The translations under genes were made by a program, and so were the position numbers. The notes under the pieces were generated by a model. It worked only from the letters and a program-made list of their open reading frames with translations. It did not search any database and was not told the DNA's origin. DNA of 64,000 nt from Bradyrhizobium sp. ORS 285 (GTDB taxonomy: Bacteria; Pseudomonadota; Alphaproteobacteria; Rhizobiales; Xanthobacteraceae): positions 6,221,001 to 6,285,000 of the forward strand of contig NZ_LT859959.1 of the NCBI RefSeq assembly GCF_900176205.1, given 5' to 3'. Of this stretch, positions 52,127 through 62,933 are shown one piece after another (within the stretch, counting starts at the first letter, position 1; the number at the start of each line of letters is the position of its first letter).

Positions 52127-55100
52127 GGGCCTTCGCGTTGAGGGCCTCGGCGCGGCCGTCACCGGACCGCAGGCGGCGCTGATCGCGTTCGCGATCCGCT
52201 TTCGCGGCGTGGTGCTGGCGCTCGCCTGCACCATCCTCGCCTATGGCGTGTTCTCGCTCGGCGCCGCCCGCTACGGCGTCTTTCCCGACTTCGCGCCGCC
52301 TCAGGTTTCGATCCAGACCGAGGCGCCGGGACTGAGCCCCGAGCAGGTCGAGGTGCTGGTCACCCAGGCGATCGAAACCTCGATCAATGGTCTTCCCGGT
52401 ATCGAGAGCATGCGCTCCTCGTCGATCCAGGGCCTCTCGGTGATCTCCGTGATCTTCCAGGCCGGGACCGATGTCTTCCGGGCGCGCCAACTGGTGACGG
52501 AGCGGCTCGCGGTTGCAGCCTCCAGCCTGCCGCAGGGTGTGCGGGCGCCGTCGATGACGCCGCTGGTGCCCGCAGCCGGCACCGTGCTCGCGATCGGGCT
52601 GACCTCCGAGCAGCGCTCACTGATGGATTTGCGCACGATCGCCGACTGGACCGTGAGCCGGCGGCTGCTCGCCGTGCCCGGCGTCGCGCAGGTGACGACC
52701 TACGGCCGCGACATCCGCTCGCTGCAGGTGCAGGTGCGCAGCGACGACCTGGTGCGGTTCGGCGTCGGCATGAACGACGTGCTTGCCGCTGCCCGCAAAG
52801 CCACCGGCGTGCGCGGTGCCGGCTTCGTCGACACCGCCAATCAGCGCGTCATCCTGCAGACACAGGGGCAGTCGTTGACCCCCGAGCAGCTGGCGCGCAC
52901 GGTGCTGCTGCATCAGGCCGGCGCCAGCGTCGTGCTCGGCGATGTCGCGACCGTGGTCAATGCGCCGGAGCCGCCGATCGGCGGCGCGCTGATCGACGGC
53001 CAGCCCGGCATCATGATGATGATCAGCCAGCAATATGGCGCCAACACGCGCAATGTCGCCGCGCGCGTCGAGACCGCGCTGCAGGAGCTGCGGCCGGCGT
53101 TGGAGAGCGAGAAGGTCAAGCTACACGCCGATCTGTTCCGGCCGGCGACGTTCATCGACACCGCGATCGAGAACGTGCTGTTCGCGCTGCTGATTGGCGG
53201 CGCGCTGGTCGTCATCGTGCTGTTCCTGTTCCTGTACGACTGGCGCACCTCGGTGATCAGCTGCACCGCGATCCCGCTGTCGCTGTTCTCGGCGGTGCTC
53301 GTGCTGCAATGGATGGGGCAGAGCCTGGACACGATGACGCTCGGCGGCCTCGCAATCGCGATTGGCGAGGTGGTCGACGATGCCGTCATCGGAGTCGAGA
53401 ACGTCGTGCGCCGGCTGCGCGACAACCGCGCTCTGCCATTGCCGCGCAGCGAGGCCCGGGTCGTCTATGACGCCATGCTCGAGGTGCGCAGCGCGGTGGC
53501 CTATGCCACCTTCGCCGTGCTGCTGGTGTTCGTTCCGATCCTGGCGCTGCCGGGACTCGCCGGTCGGCTGTTCGGTCCGCTCGGCATCGCCTATATCCTC
53601 GCCGTCGTGGCCTCGCTGCTCGTGGCGCTGACGGTGACCCCGGCGCTGTCGATGATGCTGCTCGCCGGCCGCAAGCCGCGCGCGAGCCGGGAGCCGCCGC
53701 TGGTGCGCTGGTCGCGCCGCTACTACGAGCGGCTGCTGCGCGGACTGAGCCGCTTTCCCAAGCTGGTGATGGCGTCTGCGCTGCTCATCACGATCGGCGG
53801 CGCCGGCCTGGTGCCGCTGTTCGGCGGCTCCTTCCTTCCCGACCTGAAGGAGGGTCATCTGATCCTCCACGTCTCGACACTTCCAGGCACCTCGCTCGAT
53901 GAATCGCTGCGGTTGGGCACCTTGATCGCCGCCGCGCTGCGCGAGGTGCCGGAGGTGCGCAGCGTCGCGCAGCATGCCGGCCGCGCCGAGGCCGGCGTCG
54001 ATACCGCGGGCACGCATTCGAGCGAAATCGAAGTCGACCTGAAGCCCGGCCTGTCCGGCGACGAGCAGGAGCGCGCCGAGCAGCACATTCGCGCCGCGCT
54101 CGCGAACTTCGCCGGCATCAACCTCTCGATCAAGACCTACCTGACCGAGCGCATCGAGGAGACGCTGTCCGGCTTCAATGCCGCCGTCGTCATCAACGTG
54201 TTCGGTCCCGATCTCGACGATCTCGAGCGCGCGGCGAACGACATCGCGCGCGAGCTCGGCGAGGTCTGGGGCGCGATCGACATCCAGCAGCAGTCGCCGC
54301 CGGGCATGCCCCAGGTCAACGTGACCCTGCGCCCGACCGATCTGCAGTCCTGGGGCCTCGATGCGGTGGAGGTGCTGGAGCTGATCCGCACCGCCTATCA
54401 GGGCGACGTCGTCGGCCAGGCCTATGAGGGCAACGTCGTCTTCAACGTCATCGTCAAGCTCGATCCCGACGCCAGTGCCCGCCCGACCGAGATCGGCAAC
54501 ATGCCGATCCGGACGCCCAGCGGCGCCTACATCCTGCTGAAGCAGGTCGCCGACGTCTACGGCACCGCCGGGCGCTACGTCGTGCTTCATCGCAACGGCC
54601 AGCGCGTGCAGACGGTGACCGCCAACGTCCGCGAGCGCGATCTGGAATCCTTCGTCACTGCTGCCAAGCGCAAGATCGCCAAGGAGGTCAAGCTGCCGCC
54701 GGGCGCGCATGTCGAGTTCACCGGCGCCGCGGAGGCGCAGGCCAAGTCACGGCGCGACCTGCTGGTCAACTCACTGCTGGCGACGATCGGGATCGTGCTC
54801 TTGCTGTCGCTCGTCACCGGCCATTGGCGCAACTTGGTGCTGGTGCTGATCAATCTGCCCTTCGCCTTCGTCGGCGGCGTCATCGCGGTGGCGCTGACCG
54901 GCAGCGTGCTGTCGCTGGGATCGATGGTCGGCTTCGTCACGCTGTTCGGCATCGCGCTGCGCAACTCCATCCTGATGATCTCGCACTACGAGCATCTGGT
55001 CAGCAAGGAAGGGCGAAGCTGGGGACTGGAGACCGCGATTGCCGGCGCCGCCGACCGCCTGGTGCCGATCCTGATGACCTCGCTTGTGACCGGCCTCGGC

Positions 55101-55292
55101 CTCTTGCCGCTCGCGCTCGGCGCCGGCGAGCCCGGCCGCGAGATCGAGGGCCCGATGGCCATCGTCATCCTCGGCGGCCTCTTGACCTCGATGGCGCTGA
55201 ACCTGCTGGTGCTACCGACCCTGGCGCTGCGCTTCGGGCGCTTCATCGCCGAGACATCGAAGCCGCGCGACGCAGGTGCCGCCATCGCCTGA
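52119..55292 (+). CDS. Heavy-metal-type RND efflux pump (CusA/CzcA family)
   Basis: This 1057-aa transporter has 12 predicted membrane helices and two large periplasmic domains. The TM4 segment reads GGLAIAIGEVVDDAVIGVEN: the first acidic residue of CzcA-type pumps is Ala as in CusA, while the VDD and VEN acidic residues are kept, so the motif is nearer the Cu/Ag (CusA) type than CzcA. Other family marks are YGVFPDFAPPQVSIQTEAPG, VEVLVTQAIETSINGLPGI and GSFLPDLKEGHLILH. It extrudes metals from the periplasm using the proton gradient. Substrate is inferred only by motif and no metal regulator is adjacent. Confidence 0.87.
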   Translation: MIEGLRVEGLGAAVTGPQAALIAFAIRFRGVVLALACTILAYGVFSLGAARYGVFPDFAPPQVSIQTEAPGLSPEQVEVLVTQAIETSINGLPGIESMRSSSIQGLSVISVIFQAGTDVFRARQLVTERLAVAASSLPQGVRAPSMTPLVPAAGTVLAIGLTSEQRSLMDLRTIADWTVSRRLLAVPGVAQVTTYGRDIRSLQVQVRSDDLVRFGVGMNDVLAAARKATGVRGAGFVDTANQRVILQTQGQSLTPEQLARTVLLHQAGASVVLGDVATVVNAPEPPIGGALIDGQPGIMMMISQQYGANTRNVAARVETALQELRPALESEKVKLHADLFRPATFIDTAIENVLFALLIGGALVVIVLFLFLYDWRTSVISCTAIPLSLFSAVLVLQWMGQSLDTMTLGGLAIAIGEVVDDAVIGVENVVRRLRDNRALPLPRSEARVVYDAMLEVRSAVAYATFAVLLVFVPILALPGLAGRLFGPLGIAYILAVVASLLVALTVTPALSMMLLAGRKPRASREPPLVRWSRRYYERLLRGLSRFPKLVMASALLITIGGAGLVPLFGGSFLPDLKEGHLILHVSTLPGTSLDESLRLGTLIAAALREVPEVRSVAQHAGRAEAGVDTAGTHSSEIEVDLKPGLSGDEQERAEQHIRAALANFAGINLSIKTYLTERIEETLSGFNAAVVINVFGPDLDDLERAANDIARELGEVWGAIDIQQQSPPGMPQVNVTLRPTDLQSWGLDAVEVLELIRTAYQGDVVGQAYEGNVVFNVIVKLDPDASARPTEIGNMPIRTPSGAYILLKQVADVYGTAGRYVVLHRNGQRVQTVTANVRERDLESFVTAAKRKIAKEVKLPPGAHVEFTGAAEAQAKSRRDLLVNSLLATIGIVLLLSLVTGHWRNLVLVLINLPFAFVGGVIAVALTGSVLSLGSMVGFVTLFGIALRNSILMISHYEHLVSKEGRSWGLETAIAGAADRLVPILMTSLVTGLGLLPLALGAGEPGREIEGPMAIVILGGLLTSMALNLLVLPTLALRFGRFIAETSKPRDAGAAIA

Positions 55293-55312
55293 TCAACGGC
55301 CCTGTGCTCCGA

Positions 55313-56182
55313 TCAACCGAGCGAGCGCAGCCAGGCCAGTCGCGCAATCGCCTGCGCGGCGAGCCGCTGCAACAGATCGAGCTGGCCCGGCTCCGTCGCG
55401 CGCTCTGCCTGATCCAGATAGCCGTCCGCGAGCGCCTCTGCGATCACAGCCGCGTCAGCCTGTGCGAGCGCAGCGGGCAGGCGGATCAGATCGGCTCCAC
55501 CGGTCGCCATCGCCGCGGCCTCCTGGGCCAGCTCGCGCATGCGATCCGCTTGAGGACCTCGGCGGGGCGTGGCCATCTCGCCGAGCAGTTCGGCAAGACG
55601 ATGTTCGAGCTGACCTGCTGCGACAGGTTCGCTGGGCGCCACCATCGACGGCGCGCGCCTGGCGTCAATCTCGCGATGATAGGCGCGGCGCCGCTCCTTG
55701 CGCAGCGTCGCGACATGACCGAGCTCCTCGCGCGCCATCGCCTCCGATGCTGTCCTGACATCGGCGCTGTCGCTATACGCCGCGAGGTAGGACCAGAACG
55801 CGAAGGCTCGCTCCTCGTTGCGCACCGCCATCGACAGCGCCCGGTAGGGCGTCATCAGGCGCGAGCGCTCGATCTCCGCGACGGCATCGGCATCGAAGGT
55901 CTCCGGCGCCTGCCAGCGCACCAGCGACGCATCCGGCGCGTGCCCGGTCCGCGCGTGTGACCATGTCACGACGCTGTCGACATGCTCGCGCTCGGCCGCT
56001 GCCAATTCAGTAAACACCTGCGCCAACTCGCCCCGGCCCTGGCGCTGCATCTCCTCAGCGAGTTCGATGTAGCGATCAGCCGCCTCCTGTTCCATCGCAT
56101 TCGCGAGCGCGAACATCTCATTCAGCGAATGCAGGTTCCCGGCCGGTTCCGACTTGAGCAGGAGCGTTCGTGACAACAACAT
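55313..56182 (-). CDS. Ferritin-like diiron-fold protein
   Basis: This 289-aa protein is helical, with glutamate/histidine pairs of the ferritin/rubrerythrin type: NAMEQEAADRYIELAEEM, AAAEREHVDSVVTWSHARTG (ExxH), MAVRNEERAFAFWSYLA and MAREELGHVATLRKERRRAY (second ExxH). No rubredoxin domain is present. The C-terminal 90 residues form further helices of unknown type. It is divergent from nosR, with 212 bp between the starts, and may store or detoxify iron or peroxide under microaerobic conditions. The ATG at 56182 (MLLSRTLLLKSE) is chosen; upstream sequence lies in the promoter region. Confidence 0.8.
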   Translation of the reverse strand: MLLSRTLLLKSEPAGNLHSLNEMFALANAMEQEAADRYIELAEEMQRQGRGELAQVFTELAAAEREHVDSVVTWSHARTGHAPDASLVRWQAPETFDADAVAEIERSRLMTPYRALSMAVRNEERAFAFWSYLAAYSDSADVRTASEAMAREELGHVATLRKERRRAYHREIDARRAPSMVAPSEPVAAGQLEHRLAELLGEMATPRRGPQADRMRELAQEAAAMATGGADLIRLPAALAQADAAVIAEALADGYLDQAERATEPGQLDLLQRLAAQAIARLAWLRSLG

Positions 56183-56214
56183 GATGGATTGACCTGCTGA
56201 CTTGTCCGGGCTGT

Positions 56215-56228
56215 TTGATCCAGCGCAA
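56215..56228. promoter_or_regulatory. Candidate FNR/FixK-type box between the ferritin-like gene and nosR
   Basis: TTGATCCAGCGCAA matches the consensus TTGATnnnnATCAA at 8 of 10 fixed positions (second half-site CGCAA). It lies 167 bp upstream of the nosR ATG and 33 bp upstream of the ferritin-like ATG, so it could serve either gene. Low-oxygen control of nos by FixK/NnrR is known in Bradyrhizobium; this site is inferred. Confidence 0.4.
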
Positions 56229-56394
56229 AGTTGGTTGCAACGCGACCCACTAGACATCTGGCCACATCAGGAGTCAATTTAGGTTGGCTCGATTTGCTTC
56301 GGGGTCGCCAATGGCGACGATCCCTCTTTCCCAAACACACGACTGATAGGAATACGCGTCCTTCGGGGGCGGCCCGTTCCGCTTGAGGTGATCA

Positions 56395-58695
56395 ATGGTT
56401 GCGAGTGATGTCGCCACCGATCGAGGACGCATGGCTGCTGCAATCCTGGCAGTCATCATCGCGCTCTGCGTGATCGCAGCACCGCGCACGGCGCATGCTG
56501 CCGGCGATCTCGCGAACTATCTGTCGAAGGTCGCGCCGGGCGAGTTCTTCCCCGAAGCGGATCGGTTCGGAGCGCCGCAAGGCGAGCCGCCGATTGCCCC
56601 CGTCTATCGCGGCGATCAGCTAAAGGGCTACGTCTATCTCGATTCCGATTTCGCCAATTCGGTCGGCTACTCCGGCAAGCCGATCCATATCCTGGTCGGC
56701 ATCGATCCGAAGGGCGTCATCACCGGACTGAAGCTGGTCGACCACAAGGAGCCGATCGTGCTGATCGGCATTCCCGAGCCGCGCATCGTCGCCGCGCTCA
56801 ACGGCCTGCTCGGCAAGGACATGACGCCGGTCGCGCAAGGCGCGGAGCACGCGCCGCAGGCCGACATCGTCTCCGGGGCCACCGTCACCGTGCTGGTGAT
56901 GCATGACAGCATCGTCCGTGGCGCGATGCGCCTGATCCGCAGCGGCCGCATCGGCGCGAGCACGGCAACCGCCACCGCCGCGCAGCCCAACGTGGTGAAG
57001 TCGGTCGATCCCGACAAGAGCGAGGTCCGCGACTGGACCAGCCTGCTCGGCGACGGCTCGGTCCGACGGCTTCACCTTAGTATCGGCGACGTCAACGACG
57101 CATTCGCCAAGTCAGGCAATGCAGCGGCCGCGCAGAATCCGGAACCAGGCAGTGCCGACGACACCTTCATCGACCTCTATGTCGCGCTCGCCAGCGTGCC
57201 GACGATCGGCCGCAGCCTGCTTGGCGACGATGGCTATCAACGGCTCAAGGCCCGGTTGCAGCCGGGTCAGCAGGCGATCATCGTCGCCGGCGACGGCGCC
57301 TATTCGTTCAAGGGCTCGGCCTATGTGCGCGGCGGCATCTTCGATCGGATCGAGGTGCTGCAGGAAGGCGCGAGCACGCGGTTCTGCGACAAGAACCACA
57401 CGCGGCTCGGCGGCCTGGAGGCCGCAGGCGCCCCCGCCCTGCGCGAGATCGGGTTGTTCGTCACGCCGCCCGAATTCACGCTCGACCCGACCGAGCCATG
57501 GCAATTGCAGTTGCTGGTGCAGCGGACCACCGGCAACCGCGACAAGGCGTTCCTCACCTTCGACCTCAACTACACCCTGCCCGACATCTACCTGAAGCGC
57601 GAGACGCGCGCCGCGGCCCCCGCGGCGAACGCGCCTGCGGCGGCTCCTGCTCCGGCCACGACGACGCCAGCCCCGGCGGACGAGACGGAAGAGCCGCTCT
57701 GGATGCGCATCTGGCGCACGCAGACCGTCAACATCGGCATCACCGCTGTCGCCCTCGCCGTCCTCACCGGGATCTTCTTCTTCCAGAACGTGCTGGTACG
57801 CCGTCCGCAACTCTACACCTGGGTGCGACGCGGTTATCTCTTGTTCGTGCTGGTCTGGCTCGGCTGGTACGCGAACGCGCAGCTCTCGGTCGTCAACGTC
57901 GTCACCTTCACCAATTCGTTGCTGACCGGCTTCCATTGGGAGTTCTTCCTTGCCGCGCCGCTGATCTTCATCCTGTGGGCCGCCACTGCCGCAGGCCTGC
58001 TGTTCTGGGGTCGCGGGCCGTTCTGCGGCTGGCTGTGTCCGTTCGGCGCGCTGCAGGAGCTGACCAACACGGTGGCCAAGTGGCTGAAGGTTCCGCAGAT
58101 CACCGTGCCATGGGGCCTGCACGAGCGGCTCTGGCCGATCAAATACATCATCTTCCTCGGCCTGTTCGGCCTGTCGCTGTACTCGGTCGCGCTCGCCGAA
58201 CAGGTCGCCGAGGTCGAGCCGTTCAAGACCGCGATCATCCTGAAGTTCGCGCGCAGCTGGCCGTTCGTGCTCTACGCCGTCGCTCTGCTCGGCATCGGCC
58301 TGTTCATCGAGCGCTTCTTCTGCCGCTACCTCTGCCCGCTCGGCGCCGCACTCGCCATTCCCGGCCGCATCCGCACCTTCGAATGGCTGCGGCGCTGGAA
58401 GGAATGCGGCTCGCCGTGCCAGCGCTGCGCCAAGGAATGTCCGGTGCAGTCGATCCATCCCGAGGGCCACATCAACGTCAATGAATGCATCTACTGCATG
58501 CATTGCCAGGAGCTCTATTACGACGACCAGCGCTGCCCGCACATGATCCAGGTCCGGCTCAAGCGCGAGAAGTTCGAGGCGATGTCCTCGCCCACGATGC
58601 GCGCAGCGAAGGCCGGCCCGAAGACGCTCATCACCCATGCCGGCCAGCCGCTGACGGCGTCCGCTCAATCCCCCGATCTCACTCGCCCATCATAA
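56395..58695 (+). CDS. nosR: NosR, membrane flavoprotein and polyferredoxin for N2O reduction
   Basis: This 766-aa protein has an N-terminal signal/anchor ([20 protein letters not shown]) and a periplasmic FMN-binding domain with the flavinylation site in [13 protein letters not shown] near residue 160. After a Pro/Ala linker come several transmembrane helices with CxxxCP motifs ([23 protein letters not shown]), and a C-terminal 4Fe-4S domain ([36 protein letters not shown]). NosR donates electrons to NosZ and is needed for its expression and maturation. First gene of nosRZDFYL. Length is typical. Confidence 0.95.
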   Translation: MVASDVATDRGRMAAAILAVIIALCVIAAPRTAHAAGDLANYLSKVAPGEFFPEADRFGAPQGEPPIAPVYRGDQLKGYVYLDSDFANSVGYSGKPIHILVGIDPKGVITGLKLVDHKEPIVLIGIPEPRIVAALNGLLGKDMTPVAQGAEHAPQADIVSGATVTVLVMHDSIVRGAMRLIRSGRIGASTATATAAQPNVVKSVDPDKSEVRDWTSLLGDGSVRRLHLSIGDVNDAFAKSGNAAAAQNPEPGSADDTFIDLYVALASVPTIGRSLLGDDGYQRLKARLQPGQQAIIVAGDGAYSFKGSAYVRGGIFDRIEVLQEGASTRFCDKNHTRLGGLEAAGAPALREIGLFVTPPEFTLDPTEPWQLQLLVQRTTGNRDKAFLTFDLNYTLPDIYLKRETRAAAPAANAPAAAPAPATTTPAPADETEEPLWMRIWRTQTVNIGITAVALAVLTGIFFFQNVLVRRPQLYTWVRRGYLLFVLVWLGWYANAQLSVVNVVTFTNSLLTGFHWEFFLAAPLIFILWAATAAGLLFWGRGPFCGWLCPFGALQELTNTVAKWLKVPQITVPWGLHERLWPIKYIIFLGLFGLSLYSVALAEQVAEVEPFKTAIILKFARSWPFVLYAVALLGIGLFIERFFCRYLCPLGAALAIPGRIRTFEWLRRWKECGSPCQRCAKECPVQSIHPEGHINVNECIYCMHCQELYYDDQRCPHMIQVRLKREKFEAMSSPTMRAAKAGPKTLITHAGQPLTASAQSPDLTRPS

Positions 58696-58705
58696 GGAGA
58701 CCACG

Positions 58706-60625
58706 ATGGCGCACGACGACGACCACAACAAACTCAGCCGCCGGCAGATCGTCGGCACGGCCGCGCTCGGCGCAGCCGGCGTGGCCGGCAGCATCGGCCT
58801 CGGCAAGAGCCTCGAGACCACGCCGGCCGCGGCACAGCCACGCCCCGCGCAGAACAAGGCCGAGGTGGCGCCGGGCCAGCTCGACGAATACTACGTGTTC
58901 TTCTCCTCGGGACAGACCGGCGAGCTGCGCATCGTCGGCATGCCCTCGATGCGCGAGCTGATGCGCATCCCGGTCTTCAACCGCTGCAGCGCGACCGGCT
59001 GGGGCCAGACCAACGAGAGCCGCAAGATCATGACCGAGGGGCTGCTGCCGGAGACGCGCGAGCGGCTCAAGGACAGGCTCGGCATCTGGATGAACGGCGA
59101 CACCCATCACCCGCACATGTCGTTCACCAACGGCACCTATGACGGCCGTTACATCTTCATCAACGACAAGGCCAACACACGCTTGGCTCGCATCCGCACT
59201 GACGTGATGAAGTGCGACAAGATCATCGAGCTGCCGAACCAGTACACCATCCACGGCATGCGGCCGCAAAAATTCCCGCGCACCGGCTATCTGTTCTGCA
59301 ACGGCGAATATGAGGTGCCGCTGCCCAACGACGGCAAGGTGCTCGACGACAAGTCGAAGTACTGGTCGATCTTCTCGGCTGTCGACGGCGACACCATGAA
59401 AGTCGCCTGGCAGGTGATCGTCGACGGCAATCTCGACAACACCGATTGCGACTACCAGGGCAAATACGCCTTTGCGACCTGCTACAATTCCGAGAAGGGC
59501 GTGACGCTGGCCGAGATGACGGCGAGCGAGCAGGATTGGGTGACGATCTTCAACATCAAGCGCATCGAGGAAGCCGTCAAGAAGGGCGACTTCAAGGAGA
59601 TGAACGGCGTTCCCGTCATCGACGGCCGCAAGGGCTCGCCCTACACCCGCTACGTGCCCGTCTCGAACAGCCCGCACGGTCTCAACACGTGCCCAGACGG
59701 AATCCACGTCGTCGCGAACGGCAAGCTGGCACCGACGGTGACTGTCATGGACGTGCGCCTGATCGATGGTCTGTTCGACGACAAGATCAAGCCGCGCGAC
59801 ATCGTCGTCGCAGAGCCCGAGCTCGGCCTCGGGCCGCTGCACACCGCCTTCGATGGCCGCGGCAATGCCTACACCACGCTGTTCCTCGACAGCCAGGTCT
59901 GCAAATGGAGCATCGATCTCGCCAAGCGCGCCTTCAAGGGCGAGAAGGTCAATCCGATCATCCAGAAGCTCGACGTGCAGTATCAGCCGGGCCATAACCA
60001 TTCGTCGATGGGCGAGACCAAGGAAGCCGACGGCAAATGGCTGCTGTCGCTCAACAAGTTCTCCAAGGACCGCTTCCTCAATGTCGGCCCGCTCAAGCCG
60101 GAGAACGATCAGCTCATCGACATCTCCGGCGACAAGATGGAGCTGGTGCATGACGGCCCGAGCTTCGCCGAGCCGCACGACGCCGTGATCGTGCACCGCT
60201 CCAAGCTCGAGGGCCGCGTGACGTCGATCTGGAAGCGCGACGATCCGTTCTTCGCCGACGCCCGCAAGCAGGCTGCGGCCGATGGCGTCACCCTGGAGAG
60301 CGATGGCAAGGTGATCCGCGACGGCAACAAGGTCCGCGTCTACATGTGGTCCAGCGCGCCGGCCTATGCGCTCGAGAAGTTCGAGGTCAAGCAGGGCGAC
60401 GAGGTGACCGTCTATGTCACCAACATCGACGACGTCGAGGACCTCGTGCACGGCTTCTGCATCGTCAACTACGGCGTCAACATGGAGATCGATCCGCAGC
60501 AGACCTCGTCGGTGACGTTCATCGCCGACAAGCCCGGCGTCTACTGGTATTTCTGCACGTGGTTCTGCCACGCCATGCACATGGAAATGCGCGGCCGCAT
60601 GCTGGTCTCGCCGCGGAACGCCTGA
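58706..60625 (+). CDS. nosZ: Nitrous-oxide reductase NosZ, clade I
   Basis: This 639-aa copper enzyme reduces N2O to N2 in the periplasm. It has a twin-arginine leader ([15 protein letters not shown]), so it is exported folded by Tat, which marks clade I. CuZ histidines are visible in [32 protein letters not shown] and EPHDAV; the CuA site is [16 protein letters not shown] near the C-terminus. AAGGAG sits 9 bp before the ATG. It lies 10 bp after nosR and 2 bp before nosD. Confidence 0.97.
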   Translation: MAHDDDHNKLSRRQIVGTAALGAAGVAGSIGLGKSLETTPAAAQPRPAQNKAEVAPGQLDEYYVFFSSGQTGELRIVGMPSMRELMRIPVFNRCSATGWGQTNESRKIMTEGLLPETRERLKDRLGIWMNGDTHHPHMSFTNGTYDGRYIFINDKANTRLARIRTDVMKCDKIIELPNQYTIHGMRPQKFPRTGYLFCNGEYEVPLPNDGKVLDDKSKYWSIFSAVDGDTMKVAWQVIVDGNLDNTDCDYQGKYAFATCYNSEKGVTLAEMTASEQDWVTIFNIKRIEEAVKKGDFKEMNGVPVIDGRKGSPYTRYVPVSNSPHGLNTCPDGIHVVANGKLAPTVTVMDVRLIDGLFDDKIKPRDIVVAEPELGLGPLHTAFDGRGNAYTTLFLDSQVCKWSIDLAKRAFKGEKVNPIIQKLDVQYQPGHNHSSMGETKEADGKWLLSLNKFSKDRFLNVGPLKPENDQLIDISGDKMELVHDGPSFAEPHDAVIVHRSKLEGRVTSIWKRDDPFFADARKQAAADGVTLESDGKVIRDGNKVRVYMWSSAPAYALEKFEVKQGDEVTVYVTNIDDVEDLVHGFCIVNYGVNMEIDPQQTSSVTFIADKPGVYWYFCTWFCHAMHMEMRGRMLVSPRNA

Positions 60626-60627
60626 CG

Positions 60628-62016
60628 ATGCGGCGGCTGCGCCATATCACGACATGGGGGCTGGCGGCGTTTCTCGCCGCCGGCCTCGCCTTGCCTGCTC
60701 GCGCGGCGACGCTGCAGGTCGCGCCCGATACCAAGGATCTGCAGGCTGTGCTGGATCGGGCCGTTGACGGCGACGAGATCTCGCTGTCCGACGGCACATA
60801 TCGCGGGCCGCTGCGCGTCACCCACAGCATCACCCTGACCGGCTCCCCGGGCACGACCATCACGGCCGACGGCCAGGGCACCGTCATCACCGTCACCGCG
60901 CCGGGCACGGTCATTCGCGGCCTGACGATCCGCGGCTCCGGCCACTCGTTGGAGCAGATGGATTCCGGCGTCTTCGTCGAACAGGCCGCGCACGACACGC
61001 TGATCGAGAACAATCACATCGAGGGCAATCTGTTCGGCGTCTATCTGCACGGCTCGGCCAACGCGCTGGTGCGGCACAACAGCATCATCGGCCTGCGCGC
61101 GACGCATCCCGGCGGCGCCGGTAACGGCGTCTCGGTATGGAACGCGCCGGGCGCCAAGGTGATCGACAACGACATCCGCTACGGACGCGACGGCGTGTTC
61201 GTCATCACCAGCCGCAACAACGTCTTCAGCAACAATCGCTTCAGCGACCTGCGCTTCGCGATCCACGACATGTACGCCAATGACGGCGAGATCACAGGCA
61301 ACGTCTCGACCCGCAACATCATCGGCTATGCGATGATGTTCTCCAAGAACCTCGTGGTGAAGGACAACGTCTCCGACCACGACCGCGACCGCGGCATGCT
61401 GTTCAACGCGACCAACGGCTCGCAGATCTCCGGCAACAGCGTCATCGGAGGCCTGCAGCCGGCGGAGCGCTGGGCCACCGCCGAGAACCGCGGCGCCGAC
61501 GAAGGTGTGCCGCAGACCGAGACGCGTTCGGTCACGCAAACGGGCGGCGTTCGCCCGGGTCCGGAGAAATGCGTGTTCGTCTACAACACCAATAACAATC
61601 GCATCACCGACAACTGGTTCGAGGGCTGCGAGATCGGCGTGCACTTTACCGCGGGCTCCGAAGGCAACGACATCCGCGGCAATGCCTTCGTCAACAATGC
61701 CAGCCAGATCAAATATGTCGGCACCCGCCATCTCGACTGGTCGAAGAACGGCCGCGGCAATTACTGGAGCGACAATCCCGGCTTCGACCTCAATGGCGAC
61801 GGTGTCGCCGACACCGCCTATCGGCCGAACGACCTGATCGACCGCGTGCTGTGGACGGCGCCCGCCGCCAAGGTGCTGATCAACAGCCCGGCCGTGCAGG
61901 TGATCCGCTGGGCGCAGGCGCTATTCCCGGCGATCCTGCCCGGCGGCGTCGTCGACAGCCACCCGCTGATGTCGCCGCCCGCGCGCCGCACGGCTGCAGG
62001 GAGCACACCCAGATGA
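60628..62016 (+). CDS. nosD: NosD, periplasmic beta-helix protein for NosZ copper-site assembly
   Basis: This 462-aa protein has a signal peptide (LAAFLAAGLALPARA) and a right-handed beta-helix of parallel repeats (DTLIENNHIEGNLFGVYLHG, SNNRFSDLRFAIHDMY, ITGNVSTRNIIGYAMMFSKN), as in NosD. Two cysteines near the end are conserved. It receives copper from NosL and acts with the NosFY ABC transporter in CuZ maturation. The ATG at 60628 follows the nosZ stop by 2 bp, and the gene end overlaps nosF (ATGA). Confidence 0.95.
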   Translation: MRRLRHITTWGLAAFLAAGLALPARAATLQVAPDTKDLQAVLDRAVDGDEISLSDGTYRGPLRVTHSITLTGSPGTTITADGQGTVITVTAPGTVIRGLTIRGSGHSLEQMDSGVFVEQAAHDTLIENNHIEGNLFGVYLHGSANALVRHNSIIGLRATHPGGAGNGVSVWNAPGAKVIDNDIRYGRDGVFVITSRNNVFSNNRFSDLRFAIHDMYANDGEITGNVSTRNIIGYAMMFSKNLVVKDNVSDHDRDRGMLFNATNGSQISGNSVIGGLQPAERWATAENRGADEGVPQTETRSVTQTGGVRPGPEKCVFVYNTNNNRITDNWFEGCEIGVHFTAGSEGNDIRGNAFVNNASQIKYVGTRHLDWSKNGRGNYWSDNPGFDLNGDGVADTAYRPNDLIDRVLWTAPAAKVLINSPAVQVIRWAQALFPAILPGGVVDSHPLMSPPARRTAAGSTPR

Positions 62017-62933
62017 GCGCGACCGTCCACATCGCCAATGTCGTGAAGCATTATCGCAAGGTCGAAGCCGTGAAGGGCGTGTCGTTCGATCTCGCTGAGG
62101 GCGAGATGGTGGCGCTGATCGGCCACAACGGCGCCGGCAAGACCACGCTGATGAAGATGATGCTGGGCCTCATTCGCCCGACCAGCGGCACCATCGCCGT
62201 GCTCGGCGAAAATCCCGCCGCCGGCGAGTTCTCCGCGCGGCGCCAGCTCGGCTATCTGCCGGAGAATGTCGCCTTCGATGCCGCCCTCACCGGCCGCGAG
62301 ACGCAGGCGTTCTATGCGCGGCTCAAGCGTGAGCCGGTCAAGGACGCGCTGGCTCTGCTCGACATCGTCGGCCTCGGCCATGCCGCAACGCGTCGCGTCA
62401 GCACCTACTCCAAGGGCATGCGCCAGCGCCTCGGCCTCGCGCAGGCGCTGATCGGCCGGCCCCGCGTGCTGCTGCTCGACGAGCCGACCACCGGCCTCGA
62501 CCCGGAGCTGCGCCAGACGTTCTATGTGGTCATCCAGAAGCTCGCAGCCGAAGGCACCACCGTCCTGCTGTCCTCGCACGCGCTGACCGAGTTGGAGGAG
62601 CGCGCCGGCCGCGTCATCATCATGAACCGCGGCCTCAAGGTCGCCGACGGCACGCTCGACGAGCTGCGCCGCCTGGCGAGGCTGCCGACGCGGATCAGAG
62701 TCAAGGTGGCCGACCTGCCGCCGTCGGGCGCGCCGGCCTGGCTGCCGGCCGCCACGTCTTATCGCCGGATCAACGGCCACATCGTCGAGATCGATGCGGC
62801 GCCGGACGAGAAGATCGATCTGCTGCGCCGCGCGACGGCCGACGGAAACACCGTGCAGGACCTCGAGCTCATTCCGCCCAATCTCGACGAGCTCTACGCC
62901 CACTTCTTGCGCCACGCGGAGCGCCCGCAATGA
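62013..62933 (+). CDS. nosF: NosF, ABC ATPase of the NosFY system
   Basis: This 306-aa ABC ATPase has Walker A GHNGAGKTT, signature YSKGMRQRLGLA (the first half-signature is STYSKG), Walker B VLLLDEPTTGLDPE and switch His in LLSSHALTELEE. It powers NosY for copper-centre biogenesis. ATG at 62013 overlaps the nosD stop by 4 bp, and its own stop overlaps the nosY start. Confidence 0.95.
   Translation: MSATVHIANVVKHYRKVEAVKGVSFDLAEGEMVALIGHNGAGKTTLMKMMLGLIRPTSGTIAVLGENPAAGEFSARRQLGYLPENVAFDAALTGRETQAFYARLKREPVKDALALLDIVGLGHAATRRVSTYSKGMRQRLGLAQALIGRPRVLLLDEPTTGLDPELRQTFYVVIQKLAAEGTTVLLSSHALTELEERAGRVIIMNRGLKVADGTLDELRRLARLPTRIRVKVADLPPSGAPAWLPAATSYRRINGHIVEIDAAPDEKIDLLRRATADGNTVQDLELIPPNLDELYAHFLRHAERPQ

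Noticed and set aside
56383..56396. TTGAGGTGATCAA next to the nosR start as an FNR/FixK box
   Set aside because: The half-sites are separated by 5 bp instead of 6 and the site overlaps the start codon, where activation is not possible.
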